Part shown: piece by piece, positions 11,953 to 20,059 of the stretch
Layout: every line of letters begins with the position of its first letter
How positions within the stretch are numbered: position 1 is the first letter of the stretch
Assembly (NCBI GenBank): GCA_900766735.1
Contig: CAAFWO010000028.1
Location: 1-56,628 of the forward strand
Direction of reading: 5' to 3'
Length of the DNA: 56,628 nt
Origin: Clostridia bacterium
Lineage (GTDB): Bacteria > Bacillota > Clostridia > CAKSNL01 > HGM11501
Made by a program: the position numbers and the translations under genes
Notes under the pieces: model-generated
Told to the model about the DNA's origin: nothing
Database searches by the model: none
The model's input: the letters and a program-made list of their open reading frames with translations, nothing else

Positions 11953-14580
11953 ATGGAAAAATTGGGACTTAATGAAATAAGAGAGAAATATCTCTCGTTT
12001 TTTGAATCCAAGGGGCACTTGCGTTTGCCGAGCTTCCCCCTTGTGCCGAAGGACGACCCCTCCGTGCTTTTAATAAACGCCGGAATGACGCCCTTAAAAC
12101 CCTATTTCACGGGCAAGGAAACACCTCCGAGAAAGAGAGTCACAACATGCCAGAAGTGCATCAGAACGCCCGATATTGAGCTTGTCGGCCACACTGCACG
12201 CCACGGCACGTTCTTTGAAATGCTGGGCAACTTCTCGTTCGGCGATTATTTCAAGAACGAGGCTATAAGCTGGGCGTGGGAGTTCATTACCGAGGTCATG
12301 CATATGCCCGTTGACAGACTCTGGGTAACTATCTACCAGGACGATGACGAGGCTTTTGACATCTGGACAAAGAAGATCGGCTTCCCGGTCGAGCGTATTG
12401 TCAGAATGGGCAAGGAGGATAACTTCTGGGAGCACGGAACAGGCCCCTGCGGCCCCTGCTCTGAGATCCACTTTGACAGAGGACCGGAATTCAGCTGCGG
12501 CAAGCCCACCTGCAAGCTTGGATGTGACTGCGACAGATACGTTGAGTTCTGGAACCTCGTTTTCACACAGTTCGATAAGGACGAGAACGGCAACTACAAC
12601 CGCCTTCCCAACCCCAATATCGACACCGGTATGGGACTTGAGCGTCTTGCCGTTATCATGCAGGGCGTGAATAACCTTTTTGAGGTTGACACGATCAGAA
12701 ACATCATGCTCGCAATATCGGGTCTTACCGGCGTTAAATACGGCGACTCCGAGAAGACGGACGTTTCGCTCCGCGCGATAACCGACCATATCAGAAGCAC
12801 TTGCTTTATGATCTCGGACGGTATACTTCCCTCCAACGAGGGCAGAGGCTATGTACTTAGAAGACTGCTCCGCCGTGCGGCACGCCACGGAAAGCTTTTA
12901 GGCGTTTCCGGCCCGTTCCTTTACAAGATCGCGGACACCGTGTTTAACGAGTGCAAGTCCGGCTATCCCGAGCTTTCGGAGCATGCTGACTATATCAAGA
13001 AGATCATAAAGATCGAGGAGGAGCGTTTCGCGGAAACGATCGACCAGGGCCTTGCCATTCTCTCGGGCTATATGGACGAGATGAAAAAGTCCGGAAAGAC
13101 CGTTCTTTCCGGCGAGGACGCGTTCAGACTTTACGACACTTACGGATTCCCGCTTGACTTGACCGTGGACATCACGGGCGAGAACGGCTTTAGCGTTGAC
13201 AGAGAGGGATTTGACAAGTGCATGCAGAACCAGAGGCAGGCGGCGAAGTCCGCACGTGCTGAAAACGCAGACAATGCGTGGAGCTCGGACGCTTCGATTC
13301 CGGACGATGTAACCCCCGAATTTTTGGGCTATGACGAGCTTTCATGCATGGCGACCGTTAAGGCGCTCATCAAGAACGGCGAGCTTGCCGATTCCGTTGA
13401 AGAGGGCGAGACGGCGGTCGTTGCATTTGATAAGACAGTGTTCTATTCAGAGTGCGGAGGCCAGGTCGGCGACACCGGAAAAGCAACGTCCGACACGGCA
13501 GTCGTGACAGTTCTTGCCAGCCGCAAGGTATCCGGCAAGGACGCGAGCGAGATCAGGGTCGAGAGCGGTTCTGTCAAGCTCGGCGACAAGATGGAGCTGG
13601 CTGTCGATAAAAAGCGCAGAATGGCGATCTCGAGAAACCACAGCGTGACTCACCTTCTTCAGAAGGCGCTTAAAGAGACTCTCGGCGACCATGTCGCGCA
13701 GGCCGGTTCATATGTCGGCGAGGACAGAATGAGGTTCGACTTTTCGCACTTTGAGGCGATGACGCCCGAACAGATTTCAGAGGTTGAACAGAAGGTCAAC
13801 GACAAGATATTGGAAGATCTTAAGATAACAAAGAAGGAAATGCCGATCGCAGAGGCTAAAAAGCTCGGCGCGACGGCGCTCTTCGGCGAGAAATACGGCG
13901 AGACGGTGCGCGTCGTTTCCATGGGTGACTATTCGATGGAATTCTGCGCCGGTACACATCTTGACTCCACCTCACAGATCGGGCTTTTCAAGATTCTTTC
14001 CGAGGGCGGCGTTGCGGCAGGTGTGAGAAGGATCGAGGGCGTGACCGGCCAGGGCGTGCTCAACTATATCGCGTCGAAGGACGAGACGATCGCACAGATC
14101 GCGTCGCTCATGAAGTCGTCGGCCAACGCGGTATTGGACAGAACGAAAGCCTTTGTTCAGAACGCAAACGAGACAAAGAAAGAGTTTGACGCGTTAAAGG
14201 CTGAGGTTTCCAGAAATATGGCGAAGAACCTTGCCGACAGCGCGGTTGACGTTAAGGGTGTTTCTGTCATCACCGCTAAGATAAATGACGCGGATGTTGA
14301 GCAGATGCGCGGAATGATCGACACGATCAAGGATAAATACGAGTTCGCGGCGGCGGTCATCGCTTCTGTTTCCGGCGACAAGGTAACGTTTGTCGGCGGT
14401 GCGACGAAGGGCGCGGTTTCAAAGGGTGTTCACATCGGCAAGGTAATTAAGGAGGTTGCTTCCATTGCCGGCGGCGGTGGCGGCGGAAAGCCGGACAGCG
14501 CACAGGCAGGCGGCAAGAACCCCGAAAAGACAGACGAGGCGCTCGGCGCAGTCACAAAGGTTATCGAAGCTCAGCTTTAA
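11953..14580 (+). CDS. alaS: Alanyl-tRNA synthetase
   Basis: An 875-residue enzyme that charges tRNA-Ala. Domain order is normal: the catalytic core at about 1-240 (EKYLSFFESKGH, RHGTFFEMLGNFSFGDYFK, and the motif 3-like GMGLERL), the tRNA-recognition helices, the editing domain with zinc ligands H563, H567, C665 and H669, and the C-terminal C-Ala region with DHHA1-type Gly repeat (GGGGGGKPDSAQAGG) near 845. No break is visible. hinT follows after 11 bp. Confidence 0.98.
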   Translation: MEKLGLNEIREKYLSFFESKGHLRLPSFPLVPKDDPSVLLINAGMTPLKPYFTGKETPPRKRVTTCQKCIRTPDIELVGHTARHGTFFEMLGNFSFGDYFKNEAISWAWEFITEVMHMPVDRLWVTIYQDDDEAFDIWTKKIGFPVERIVRMGKEDNFWEHGTGPCGPCSEIHFDRGPEFSCGKPTCKLGCDCDRYVEFWNLVFTQFDKDENGNYNRLPNPNIDTGMGLERLAVIMQGVNNLFEVDTIRNIMLAISGLTGVKYGDSEKTDVSLRAITDHIRSTCFMISDGILPSNEGRGYVLRRLLRRAARHGKLLGVSGPFLYKIADTVFNECKSGYPELSEHADYIKKIIKIEEERFAETIDQGLAILSGYMDEMKKSGKTVLSGEDAFRLYDTYGFPLDLTVDITGENGFSVDREGFDKCMQNQRQAAKSARAENADNAWSSDASIPDDVTPEFLGYDELSCMATVKALIKNGELADSVEEGETAVVAFDKTVFYSECGGQVGDTGKATSDTAVVTVLASRKVSGKDASEIRVESGSVKLGDKMELAVDKKRRMAISRNHSVTHLLQKALKETLGDHVAQAGSYVGEDRMRFDFSHFEAMTPEQISEVEQKVNDKILEDLKITKKEMPIAEAKKLGATALFGEKYGETVRVVSMGDYSMEFCAGTHLDSTSQIGLFKILSEGGVAAGVRRIEGVTGQGVLNYIASKDETIAQIASLMKSSANAVLDRTKAFVQNANETKKEFDALKAEVSRNMAKNLADSAVDVKGVSVITAKINDADVEQMRGMIDTIKDKYEFAAAVIASVSGDKVTFVGGATKGAVSKGVHIGKVIKEVASIAGGGGGGKPDSAQAGGKNPEKTDEALGAVTKVIEAQL

Positions 14581-14591
14581 GGAGAATTTAT

Positions 14592-14933
14592 ATGGATTGT
14601 ATTTTCTGTAAGATTGCAAACGGCGAGATGCCGTCGGAATTTGTCTATGAGGACGATTATGTGGTGTGCGTGAAGGATATTAACCCGATGGCGCCGGTTC
14701 ACCTTTTGGTGATTCCAAAAAAGCACATCTCCTCGGCAAACGAGTTTAACGGGGAAAATTCGGTTTACGCGGCGAAGGTTTTTGAGGCCGTCGCGAAGAT
14801 CACGAAAAAGCTCGGAATCGACAAGGAGGGCTACCGCGTTATAAATAACTGCGGTGAGAACGGCGGACAGACAGTGATGCACGTTCACTTCCACATCCTG
14901 GGCGGCAAAAAGCTCCCGATCGAAATGGCATAA
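14592..14933 (+). CDS. HIT-family nucleotide hydrolase (HinT-like)
   Basis: A 113-residue histidine-triad protein that hydrolyses adenosine phosphoramidates and acyl- or lysyl-AMP. The catalytic HVHFH lies at 97-101, and the N-terminal zinc pair CIFC at 3-6. An AAGGAG site is located directly after the alaS stop, so the two genes form one transcript. That suits clean-up of aminoacyl-AMP by-products, although this link is inference. Confidence 0.95.
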   Translation: MDCIFCKIANGEMPSEFVYEDDYVVCVKDINPMAPVHLLVIPKKHISSANEFNGENSVYAAKVFEAVAKITKKLGIDKEGYRVINNCGENGGQTVMHVHFHILGGKKLPIEMA

Positions 14934-14935
14934 AT

Positions 14936-14969
14936 AAAGCGGTGTACAGTTTTGTACACCGCTTTTTTT
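14936..14969. terminator. Terminator between the HIT gene and the acyl-CoA synthetase
   Basis: AAAGCGGTGTAC (14936-14947) and GTACACCGCTTT (14954-14965), followed by T residues. It overlaps the 3' end of the convergent gene and can serve both. Confidence 0.9.
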
Positions 14970-16497
14970 ATTTCACTATCTCGTTGCGCTTGATCTTGCC
15001 GGTCGAGGTCTTCGGGAAGGGCTCTGTTGTCACTTTGATATGGCGGAGCTTTTTATATTCCGAAAGATTTAAGTTAAGGGATTCTATGGCGCGCGCGGCG
15101 TCCTCCTCGGTCGTTGATTCCGGGTCGTATACCGCGATGGCGGACACTGTTTTTGAGTCAGGCGAGAGGTATGCAACGGACTCGGTAATTCCGGGAAGAG
15201 CGTTCATCAGCGACTCAAGCTCCTCCGGATATACATTTTTCCCGTTTTTTAAGACGAGCACGTTTTTCGAACGGCCGCGGATGAAAATAAATCCGTCGGG
15301 ATCGATATATCCAAGGTCGCCGGTCTTAAGATAGCCGTCGCAAAACGGCTGATCCTCTTCGCCCATATAGCCGAGCATCACATTAGGGCCTTTGACCAGT
15401 ATCTCGCCGACGCCTTCGCCGTTCGGCGAGCCGATCTTAACGTCAACTCCCGGCATCGGTTTGCCGACAGAGCCGATGCGTCTTTCATTTTCTCTCTCAG
15501 CCGAAATAACGGGCGAGGTTTCTGTCATTCCGTAGCCCTGAATCAGGAGGATTCCGATGTCGTCAAAAAAACGTATCGTGCTCTCAGAAAGCGGAGCAGC
15601 GCCGCTTATCACGAGGCGGAGCGCACCGATCTTTTTGCGGATCGAGGAAAATATGAGGCTTCGTGCGTCGATCCCGATCTTAAGAAGCGCGTGTGAAAGG
15701 CCGGTCATCGCAGAAAACAGGCGTTTTTTGCCGCTCTTTTCGATCGCGGACTCGGCGCTCTCTTTTATCCTGTCAAGAATCAGCGGAACGCCGACAAATA
15801 CCGTCACTTTATAGTCGGACAGCGCCTTTTTGATGCGCAGACCCTTGGCGTATACCGAGCGCATTCCGCACCCCAAAAAGAGGAGCATCGATGTCAGCCC
15901 AAACGTGTGGTAATAGGGCAGGAGCGCTAAGTTAACATCCGTCTCGTAAAAATTCTCGCATTCCTGCATTGCATATATGTTTGAAAGAATGTTGTTTGCC
16001 GAAAGCATCACGGCCTTCGAGGCCGATGTCGTGCCGGAGGTGAACATAAGGACTGAAAGCCCGTCTCCGTCAGGCTCTGTTTCGGGCATATCGCCTTTTT
16101 TGGCAAAGTCTGAAAGCGACTTCATGGAAAGCTTTGCTTTAATGTTTAAGGCGCTTACCTTTTCGCTCATTTCGTCTGAATAAATGATCATTTCGGCTTC
16201 GCTCCGAAGGGCGATGCGGCAAAATTCCGAGTCCGGAAGCGACTGGTCGACCGGGACTAAGTGAGCGCCGGCACAAAGAACGCCGAGCGCGGAAAGCGCC
16301 CAGTAATACGAGTTTTTGCCCGTCACGATGATGCGCTTGCCCGCATAGCCCGAAAGGGCGGACGAGAGCGCGGAAACACTGTCGTAAAGCGCGGAAAAGC
16401 TGATGTTTTTGTCGCCGCCTTTTTCGCTCACCGTGAAAGCAATGTTATCTTTATATTTTTCGCACAGCGCGGTAAAATAGGATTTTATTGAAGCCAT
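14968..16497 (-). CDS. AMP-binding acyl-CoA synthetase/ligase
   Basis: A 509-residue member of the ANL adenylating family, probably a fatty-acid CoA ligase. It shows the P-loop-like TSGTTSASKAVMLS, the YGMTETSP adenylate motif, the hinge TGDLGYIDPDGFIFIRGR and the C-terminal catalytic Lys in KTSTGKIKRNEIVK. The exact substrate is not readable from the sequence. There is no carrier-protein or transporter gene next to it. AAGGAG 6 nt upstream supports the ATG at 16497. Confidence 0.9.
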   Translation of the reverse strand: MASIKSYFTALCEKYKDNIAFTVSEKGGDKNISFSALYDSVSALSSALSGYAGKRIIVTGKNSYYWALSALGVLCAGAHLVPVDQSLPDSEFCRIALRSEAEMIIYSDEMSEKVSALNIKAKLSMKSLSDFAKKGDMPETEPDGDGLSVLMFTSGTTSASKAVMLSANNILSNIYAMQECENFYETDVNLALLPYYHTFGLTSMLLFLGCGMRSVYAKGLRIKKALSDYKVTVFVGVPLILDRIKESAESAIEKSGKKRLFSAMTGLSHALLKIGIDARSLIFSSIRKKIGALRLVISGAAPLSESTIRFFDDIGILLIQGYGMTETSPVISAERENERRIGSVGKPMPGVDVKIGSPNGEGVGEILVKGPNVMLGYMGEEDQPFCDGYLKTGDLGYIDPDGFIFIRGRSKNVLVLKNGKNVYPEELESLMNALPGITESVAYLSPDSKTVSAIAVYDPESTTEEDAARAIESLNLNLSEYKKLRHIKVTTEPFPKTSTGKIKRNEIVK

Positions 16498-16584
16498 TTT
16501 ATTCTCCTTAATTTTTGATATTACGCTATCTTGTGTTAAATACTATATTACACCATAATTTGAATTTTGTCAATAAAATATTGT

Positions 16585-16613
16585 TTGACAAGAACTGCTT
16601 TTTAATATATAAT
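16585..16613 (+). promoter_or_regulatory. Promoter of the DUF1836 gene
   Basis: TTGACA (16585-16590), 17-bp spacer, TATAAT (16608-16613). The hexamer contains the A and T of an apparent ATG at 16612, which therefore cannot be the start codon of this transcript. Confidence 0.75.
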
Positions 16614-16635
16614 GTTAAAAAAGGGGGCAGTTTTT

Positions 16636-17181
16636 GTGCAGATCGAGAAAAGTAAAATTGAAAGTGCGATCGGAAAGTGGGACAAAAATCCCGGTGAGAA
16701 CGCACTGCCTGAGTGGGAGGCACTCCCCGAGATCGAGCTTTATATGGATCAGGTGATAACGCTTTTGTCGCGCTACCTCACCGTTCTGGGCGACGGGAAG
16801 GTCATCACTCAGCCGATGATAAATAACTATGTCAAGCTCGGGATAATGCCCGCGCCGGAAAAGAAGCGCTATTCGAAGGTGCACCTTGCTTATCTGATTA
16901 TTATTTGCTTTTTAAAGCAGACATTGAGTATGGACACGATCAAAAAGATCATTCCCGTCGGCATCGAGACCGACGAGGTGAAAAAGATATATTCGTCATT
17001 TGTCGAGAATCAGCATAAGGCGTTTTCATATGTTCTTGACAATGTGAAAAAGGTTGCCGCGCCGATTTTGGGGCAGGATTCCGAAAAAAGAATGACCGAC
17101 CTTGTGATCCAGGTCAGCATCGCGTCCAACATATGCAAGATTTTGACCGAGAACATCATTAACGAAACGGGAAAAGAATGA
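16636..17181 (+). CDS. DUF1836 protein, MerR-like regulator candidate
   Basis: A 181-residue protein with a helical N-terminal domain that resembles a MerR-type winged helix: TQPMINNYVKLGIMPAPEKKR (about 63-83), followed by KVHLAYLIIICFLKQTLSM. The C-terminal half is helical and probably mediates dimers or ligand binding. The function is unknown; a regulator is likely from the fold. I chose GTG at 16636 because AAGGGGGC lies 8 nt upstream and the in-frame ATG at 16612 lies in the -10 hexamer. Confidence 0.85.
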   Translation: MQIEKSKIESAIGKWDKNPGENALPEWEALPEIELYMDQVITLLSRYLTVLGDGKVITQPMINNYVKLGIMPAPEKKRYSKVHLAYLIIICFLKQTLSMDTIKKIIPVGIETDEVKKIYSSFVENQHKAFSYVLDNVKKVAAPILGQDSEKRMTDLVIQVSIASNICKILTENIINETGKE

Positions 17182-17218
17182 AAAAAGCTCACTTCGGTTT
17201 ACGAAGTGAGCTTTTTTT
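17181..17218. terminator. Bidirectional terminator between DUF1836 and lexA
   Basis: AAAAAAGCTCACTTCG (17181-17196) and its complement (17202-17217), 5-nt loop, T-runs both ways. Confidence 0.93.
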
Positions 17219-17817
17219 CAGAGCTTTCTGTAGACGCCGACAACCTTTCCCAAAATGGTGACATCGGTCGTGATGATAGGCTCCATAAAGTCGTTCTCCG
17301 GCTGGAGGCGGAAATAGCCGGACTCTTTGTAAAAGGTCTTGACTGTTACCTCGTCCTCGATCATGGCAACGACCATCTGCCCGTTTAATGCGACGCTCGT
17401 CTGCTCCACGATGATATAATCGCCCGAGAGAATCCCGGCGTTTATCATCGAATCTCCGCGAACTTTAAGCATGAAGACCTCGCCCTTCTTTGCAAAGTCC
17501 ATCGGAAGGGGGAAGGTGCGCTCAATATCCTCCTGCGCTCTGATGGGAATTCCGGCGGCGACTGTGCCGAGTACGGGAACCTCCAAAAATTCGGACTCGC
17601 CAAACGGTGTGTCGTCCGACACCTTGATGGTTCTTGTCTTGGAATCCGCCTTGTCGAGCTTTCCGGCGCGGCGAAGCCTTTCAATGTGGCCGTGCACGGT
17701 GGAAGGCGACTTTAAGCCCACACCCTCGCAGATCTCGCGGATAGTGGGGGAATAGCCGTTTTCGCGTGTGTATTCGGTGATAAATTCGAGTATGTGAGTG
17801 CTTGTATCTTTCGACAT
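17218..17817 (-). CDS. lexA: SOS repressor LexA
   Basis: A 199-residue repressor-protease. The N-terminal winged helix (1-65) has the recognition region SPSTVHGHIERLRRAGKL. The self-cleavage bond is A88-G89 in GTVAAGIP, and the Ser-Lys dyad is S123 (GDSM) and K160 (VTVK). Boxes of the Gram-positive GAAC-N4-GTTC type lie upstream, two of them exact. Its own leader carries a one-mismatch box at 17841-17852. It is divergent from a LysM gene, the same layout as lexA-yneA in Bacillus. Confidence 0.97.
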   Translation of the reverse strand: MSKDTSTHILEFITEYTRENGYSPTIREICEGVGLKSPSTVHGHIERLRRAGKLDKADSKTRTIKVSDDTPFGESEFLEVPVLGTVAAGIPIRAQEDIERTFPLPMDFAKKGEVFMLKVRGDSMINAGILSGDYIIVEQTSVALNGQMVVAMIEDEVTVKTFYKESGYFRLQPENDFMEPIITTDVTILGKVVGVYRKL

Positions 17818-17840
17818 AATAATTGCTCCTTATAAATAAG

Positions 17841-17898
17841 AATATATGTTCTGATTATAGTATAGCACACTTTTATTTAAAATGCAAACATTTGTTTG
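17841..17898 (-). promoter_or_regulatory. lexA promoter with degenerate SOS boxes
   Basis: Reverse-strand TTGCAT, 17-bp spacer and TATACT precede lexA. A box GAACATATATTC (reverse strand of 17841-17852, one mismatch) lies past the -10. A CAAACATTTGTTTG palindrome (17885-17898) overlaps the -35 side. Confidence 0.6.
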
Positions 17899-17916
17899 TC
17901 TTTTTTAAAAAAGTAC

Positions 17917-17970
17917 TTGACAAAGAACATTTGTTCGTGTATTATATAAGTACAACGAGAACAAAAGTTC
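17917..17970 (+). promoter_or_regulatory. SOS promoter of the LysM gene with two LexA boxes
   Basis: TTGACA (17917-17922) and TATTAT (17940-17945) are 17 bp apart. GAACATTTGTTC (17925-17936) lies between them, and GAACAAAAGTTC (17959-17970) lies just downstream. Both are perfect GAAC-N4-GTTC boxes, so LexA would block this promoter tightly. Confidence 0.88.
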
Positions 17971-17989
17971 TTATTTGGAGGTTTTACTT

Positions 17990-18271
17990 ATGAGAAAAAG
18001 AAGAATCAAAATGATAAAAATAATGGTTATCGTGTTCATAATCGTGACGACGCTTGTAAGCGTGACAGCGCTCTCGAACGGCGACAGAGGAAAATACGCT
18101 TCGTTTACCGAGGTTTATGTTAAACCGGGCGACACGCTCTGGGGCATCGCAAGTGAGTATTACGGCGACAGCGTGGATTTAAGAAGAGCCGTGTTCGCGA
18201 TCTGCGAGTGCACCGGCCTTGACGGAGCCGAGATCTATGTCGGCCAGAAGTTGCTCGTTCCCGAGCTTTAA
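17990..18271 (+). CDS. YneA-like LysM protein, SOS cell-division inhibitor candidate
   Basis: A 93-residue protein with a basic N terminus, a membrane helix (MVIVFIIVTTLVSVTAL, about 12-28), and an extracytoplasmic LysM domain (about 45-92: VKPGDTLWGIASEYY ... IYVGQKLLVPEL). B. subtilis YneA has this form, is divergent from lexA, and delays division during SOS. The start is ATG 17990 behind GGAGG; a TTG at 17975 covers the ribosome site and is rejected. Two exact LexA boxes flank the promoter. The function is inferred from form and context. Confidence 0.88.
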   Translation: MRKRRIKMIKIMVIVFIIVTTLVSVTALSNGDRGKYASFTEVYVKPGDTLWGIASEYYGDSVDLRRAVFAICECTGLDGAEIYVGQKLLVPEL

Positions 18272-18305
18272 TGAGCTTATACTTTGTCCTATACTCCTTT
18301 TTTAA

Positions 18306-18333
18306 ACCGCGTCCGGATCATTCCGGGCGCGGT
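18306..18333 (+). terminator. Hairpin after the LysM gene
   Basis: ACCGCGTCCGGA (18306-18317) and TCCGGGCGCGGT (18322-18333) with one T-G pair. Only a short CTAATTT follows, so it is probably a partial terminator. Confidence 0.5.
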
Positions 18334-18399
18334 CTAATTTATGACCTTTTCAAAGATTTTGCATATTTTGTTAATGAGGCAAAGGAAAGGAGGGAGAAA

Positions 18400-18894
18400 A
18401 TGCTTATCAGCGTGCCATACAACAGAATAGAGGCGGCGAATTATGCTGACAGGTGGGCGTATCGTAGAAATCCCGAATATTACGACTTTAACGACCTCGG
18501 CGGAGACTGCACGAATTTTGCCTCGCAGTGCCTTTTTGCCGGGAGCGGCGTTATGAACTATCCGTCGTGGTATTATTACGGGTTAAACGACCGTTCGCCT
18601 TCGTGGACCGGAGTGGAATTTTTATATGATTTTCTGATAAAAAACCGCGGGGTCGGGCCCCGCGGTGAAGAAGCCGGCATTGAAAATGTGAGAAAGGGAG
18701 ACATAGTGCAATTAAGCTTTTCCGGGGAGCGGTTTGAACACACCCCGGTCATCGTCAGTGTCGGAACGGTCGGGTCGCCGTCCGAAATTCTCCTGGCGGC
18801 GCACACCTTTGATTCAAATTGCCGCCCGCTGGACAGCTACGCTTTTAAAAAGGTGCGCTTCATCCATATTAAGGATGTCGGGAAGGACGTTTAG
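18400..18894 (+). CDS. Amidase-domain (PF12671-type) cysteine hydrolase
   Basis: A 164-residue protein with the putative-amidase fold: YNRIEAANYADRWAYRRNPE, then GGDCTNFASQCLFAG with the nucleophile C37, and a conserved EHTPVIV His. Family members hydrolyse amide bonds, probably in the cell wall, and are common in spore formers. No signal peptide follows from this start. An upstream in-frame ATG at 18271 would add 43 residues, but AGGAGGGAGA immediately before 18400 and the hairpin at 18306 favour the shorter form. It may share the SOS transcript if the hairpin leaks. Confidence 0.85.
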   Translation: MLISVPYNRIEAANYADRWAYRRNPEYYDFNDLGGDCTNFASQCLFAGSGVMNYPSWYYYGLNDRSPSWTGVEFLYDFLIKNRGVGPRGEEAGIENVRKGDIVQLSFSGERFEHTPVIVSVGTVGSPSEILLAAHTFDSNCRPLDSYAFKKVRFIHIKDVGKDV

Positions 18895-20006
18895 ATCTTG
18901 TCGCGAAGATAGTTAAACGCTTCGTTATACTGTTCGTCCGCGTCCTCGATGTAAATATCCGGCTCGACGCCGACGCCGTTTATGTCCGTTCCGCCGTAGG
19001 TGTAGTACACCGCTTCGGTGTATTTTAAGGCGCTTCCGTCGTCAAACCTCATGATGGACTGAACGAGACCCTTGCCAAACGTTTGCGTGCCGATCAGAAC
19101 TCCGCGGCCGGACTCCTTTATGGCCGACGAAAGTATTTCGGACGCACTGGCCGAGTTTTCGTTGACCAAAACGGCCATCGGAACGGCGATATAGTCGTTG
19201 TCACGGATCTTGTATTCCTTGTTCTTTCCGTTTGCGTCGACCGAGGAGAATAAAAGCCCCTCGGGCATAAACTCGCCTGCGATCGATAAAAGCGCGCGGA
19301 CGTCGCCGCCGTTGTTATCGCGAAGGTCCAAAATAACGCCGGAGATGTTACCCTCGACCTGGCTTATAACGTCGTGCAGGTCAGCGGCGGATTCGCTTGA
19401 AAATACCGCGAGCGAAAGATAGAGTATTCCGTCGTCCGTCACCGTGTAGTCGACCGGCTCATAGTGGACGGATTCGCGTTTAATGTCAAAATAAAGCGTT
19501 TCGCCGCCGCGGCGAATCTCAAATTTCATCGCCGTGTCGTCCGGCACGGAATCCTTGGCATAGCCGCGGATATAGGAGGTAACGTCGCTGTAGCTTTCGT
19601 GAGTGAGCGCCCTGCCGTCCACCGAAAGGAGCACGTCGCCGACCGCGAGGCCGGCCTCCTTGGCCGGAGAATCCTCGGCAACTAAGTCTATCACCGCGTC
19701 ATCGGAGCTGAAATCGATCACAACGCCGATCCCGCGATAGTTATAATTTATCTCATCGGTGAACATATCAAAGTCGCCCTTTGAAAAGTAGACTGAGTAC
19801 GGGTCGCCCAGGCTTTCGACATATGCGTATGCGGCCTTATCTTCAGCGTCTTTTTCGTCATATTCAAGGGCATAGTGCTTCCCGATTGTGTTCGTCACGG
19901 CCAGTAGCTTTGAGGTTTTAAAAAGCGAATACCGCCCGGCATAGAACGAAAGAATGGCAACCGCTAAAAAGGCCGCCGTCCAAGCGGCATAATTTTTTCT
20001 TTTCAA
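18891..20006 (-). CDS. S41 C-terminal processing peptidase (CtpA-like)
   Basis: A membrane-anchored serine protease of about 371 residues. It has one N-terminal membrane helix (about 7-25), a PDZ domain (about 90-165, including GIGVVIDF and AKEAGLAVGDVLLSVDGR), and an S41 core with the Ser-Lys dyad at S287 (NENSASASE) and K312 (TFGKG), 25 apart as in known CtpA enzymes. The reverse-strand start is either TTG at 20006, best spaced from GGGG, or GTG at 20015. It lies downstream of the M23 hydrolase and ftsEX in the same direction. This matches the conserved cluster ftsE-ftsX-M23-ctpA of Firmicutes. Confidence 0.94.
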   Translation of the reverse strand: MKRKNYAAWTAAFLAVAILSFYAGRYSLFKTSKLLAVTNTIGKHYALEYDEKDAEDKAAYAYVESLGDPYSVYFSKGDFDMFTDEINYNYRGIGVVIDFSSDDAVIDLVAEDSPAKEAGLAVGDVLLSVDGRALTHESYSDVTSYIRGYAKDSVPDDTAMKFEIRRGGETLYFDIKRESVHYEPVDYTVTDDGILYLSLAVFSSESAADLHDVISQVEGNISGVILDLRDNNGGDVRALLSIAGEFMPEGLLFSSVDANGKNKEYKIRDNDYIAVPMAVLVNENSASASEILSSAIKESGRGVLIGTQTFGKGLVQSIMRFDDGSALKYTEAVYYTYGGTDINGVGVEPDIYIEDADEQYNEAFNYLRDKI

Positions 20007-20027
20007 TAAAAACACCCCTTTATATTA

Positions 20028-20059
20028 TTAAACCGACTGAAATTTTTCAGTCGGTTTAA
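20028..20059 (-). terminator. Hairpin between the M23 and S41 genes
   Basis: TTAAACCGACTGAAA and its complement form a 14-15-bp stem. The reverse strand continues TAATATA, so termination is plausible though not strong. Confidence 0.6.

Noticed and set aside
17975..17989. TTG start five codons upstream in the LysM gene
   Set aside because: It would place the GGAGG ribosome site inside the coding region; ATG 17990 has ideal spacing.
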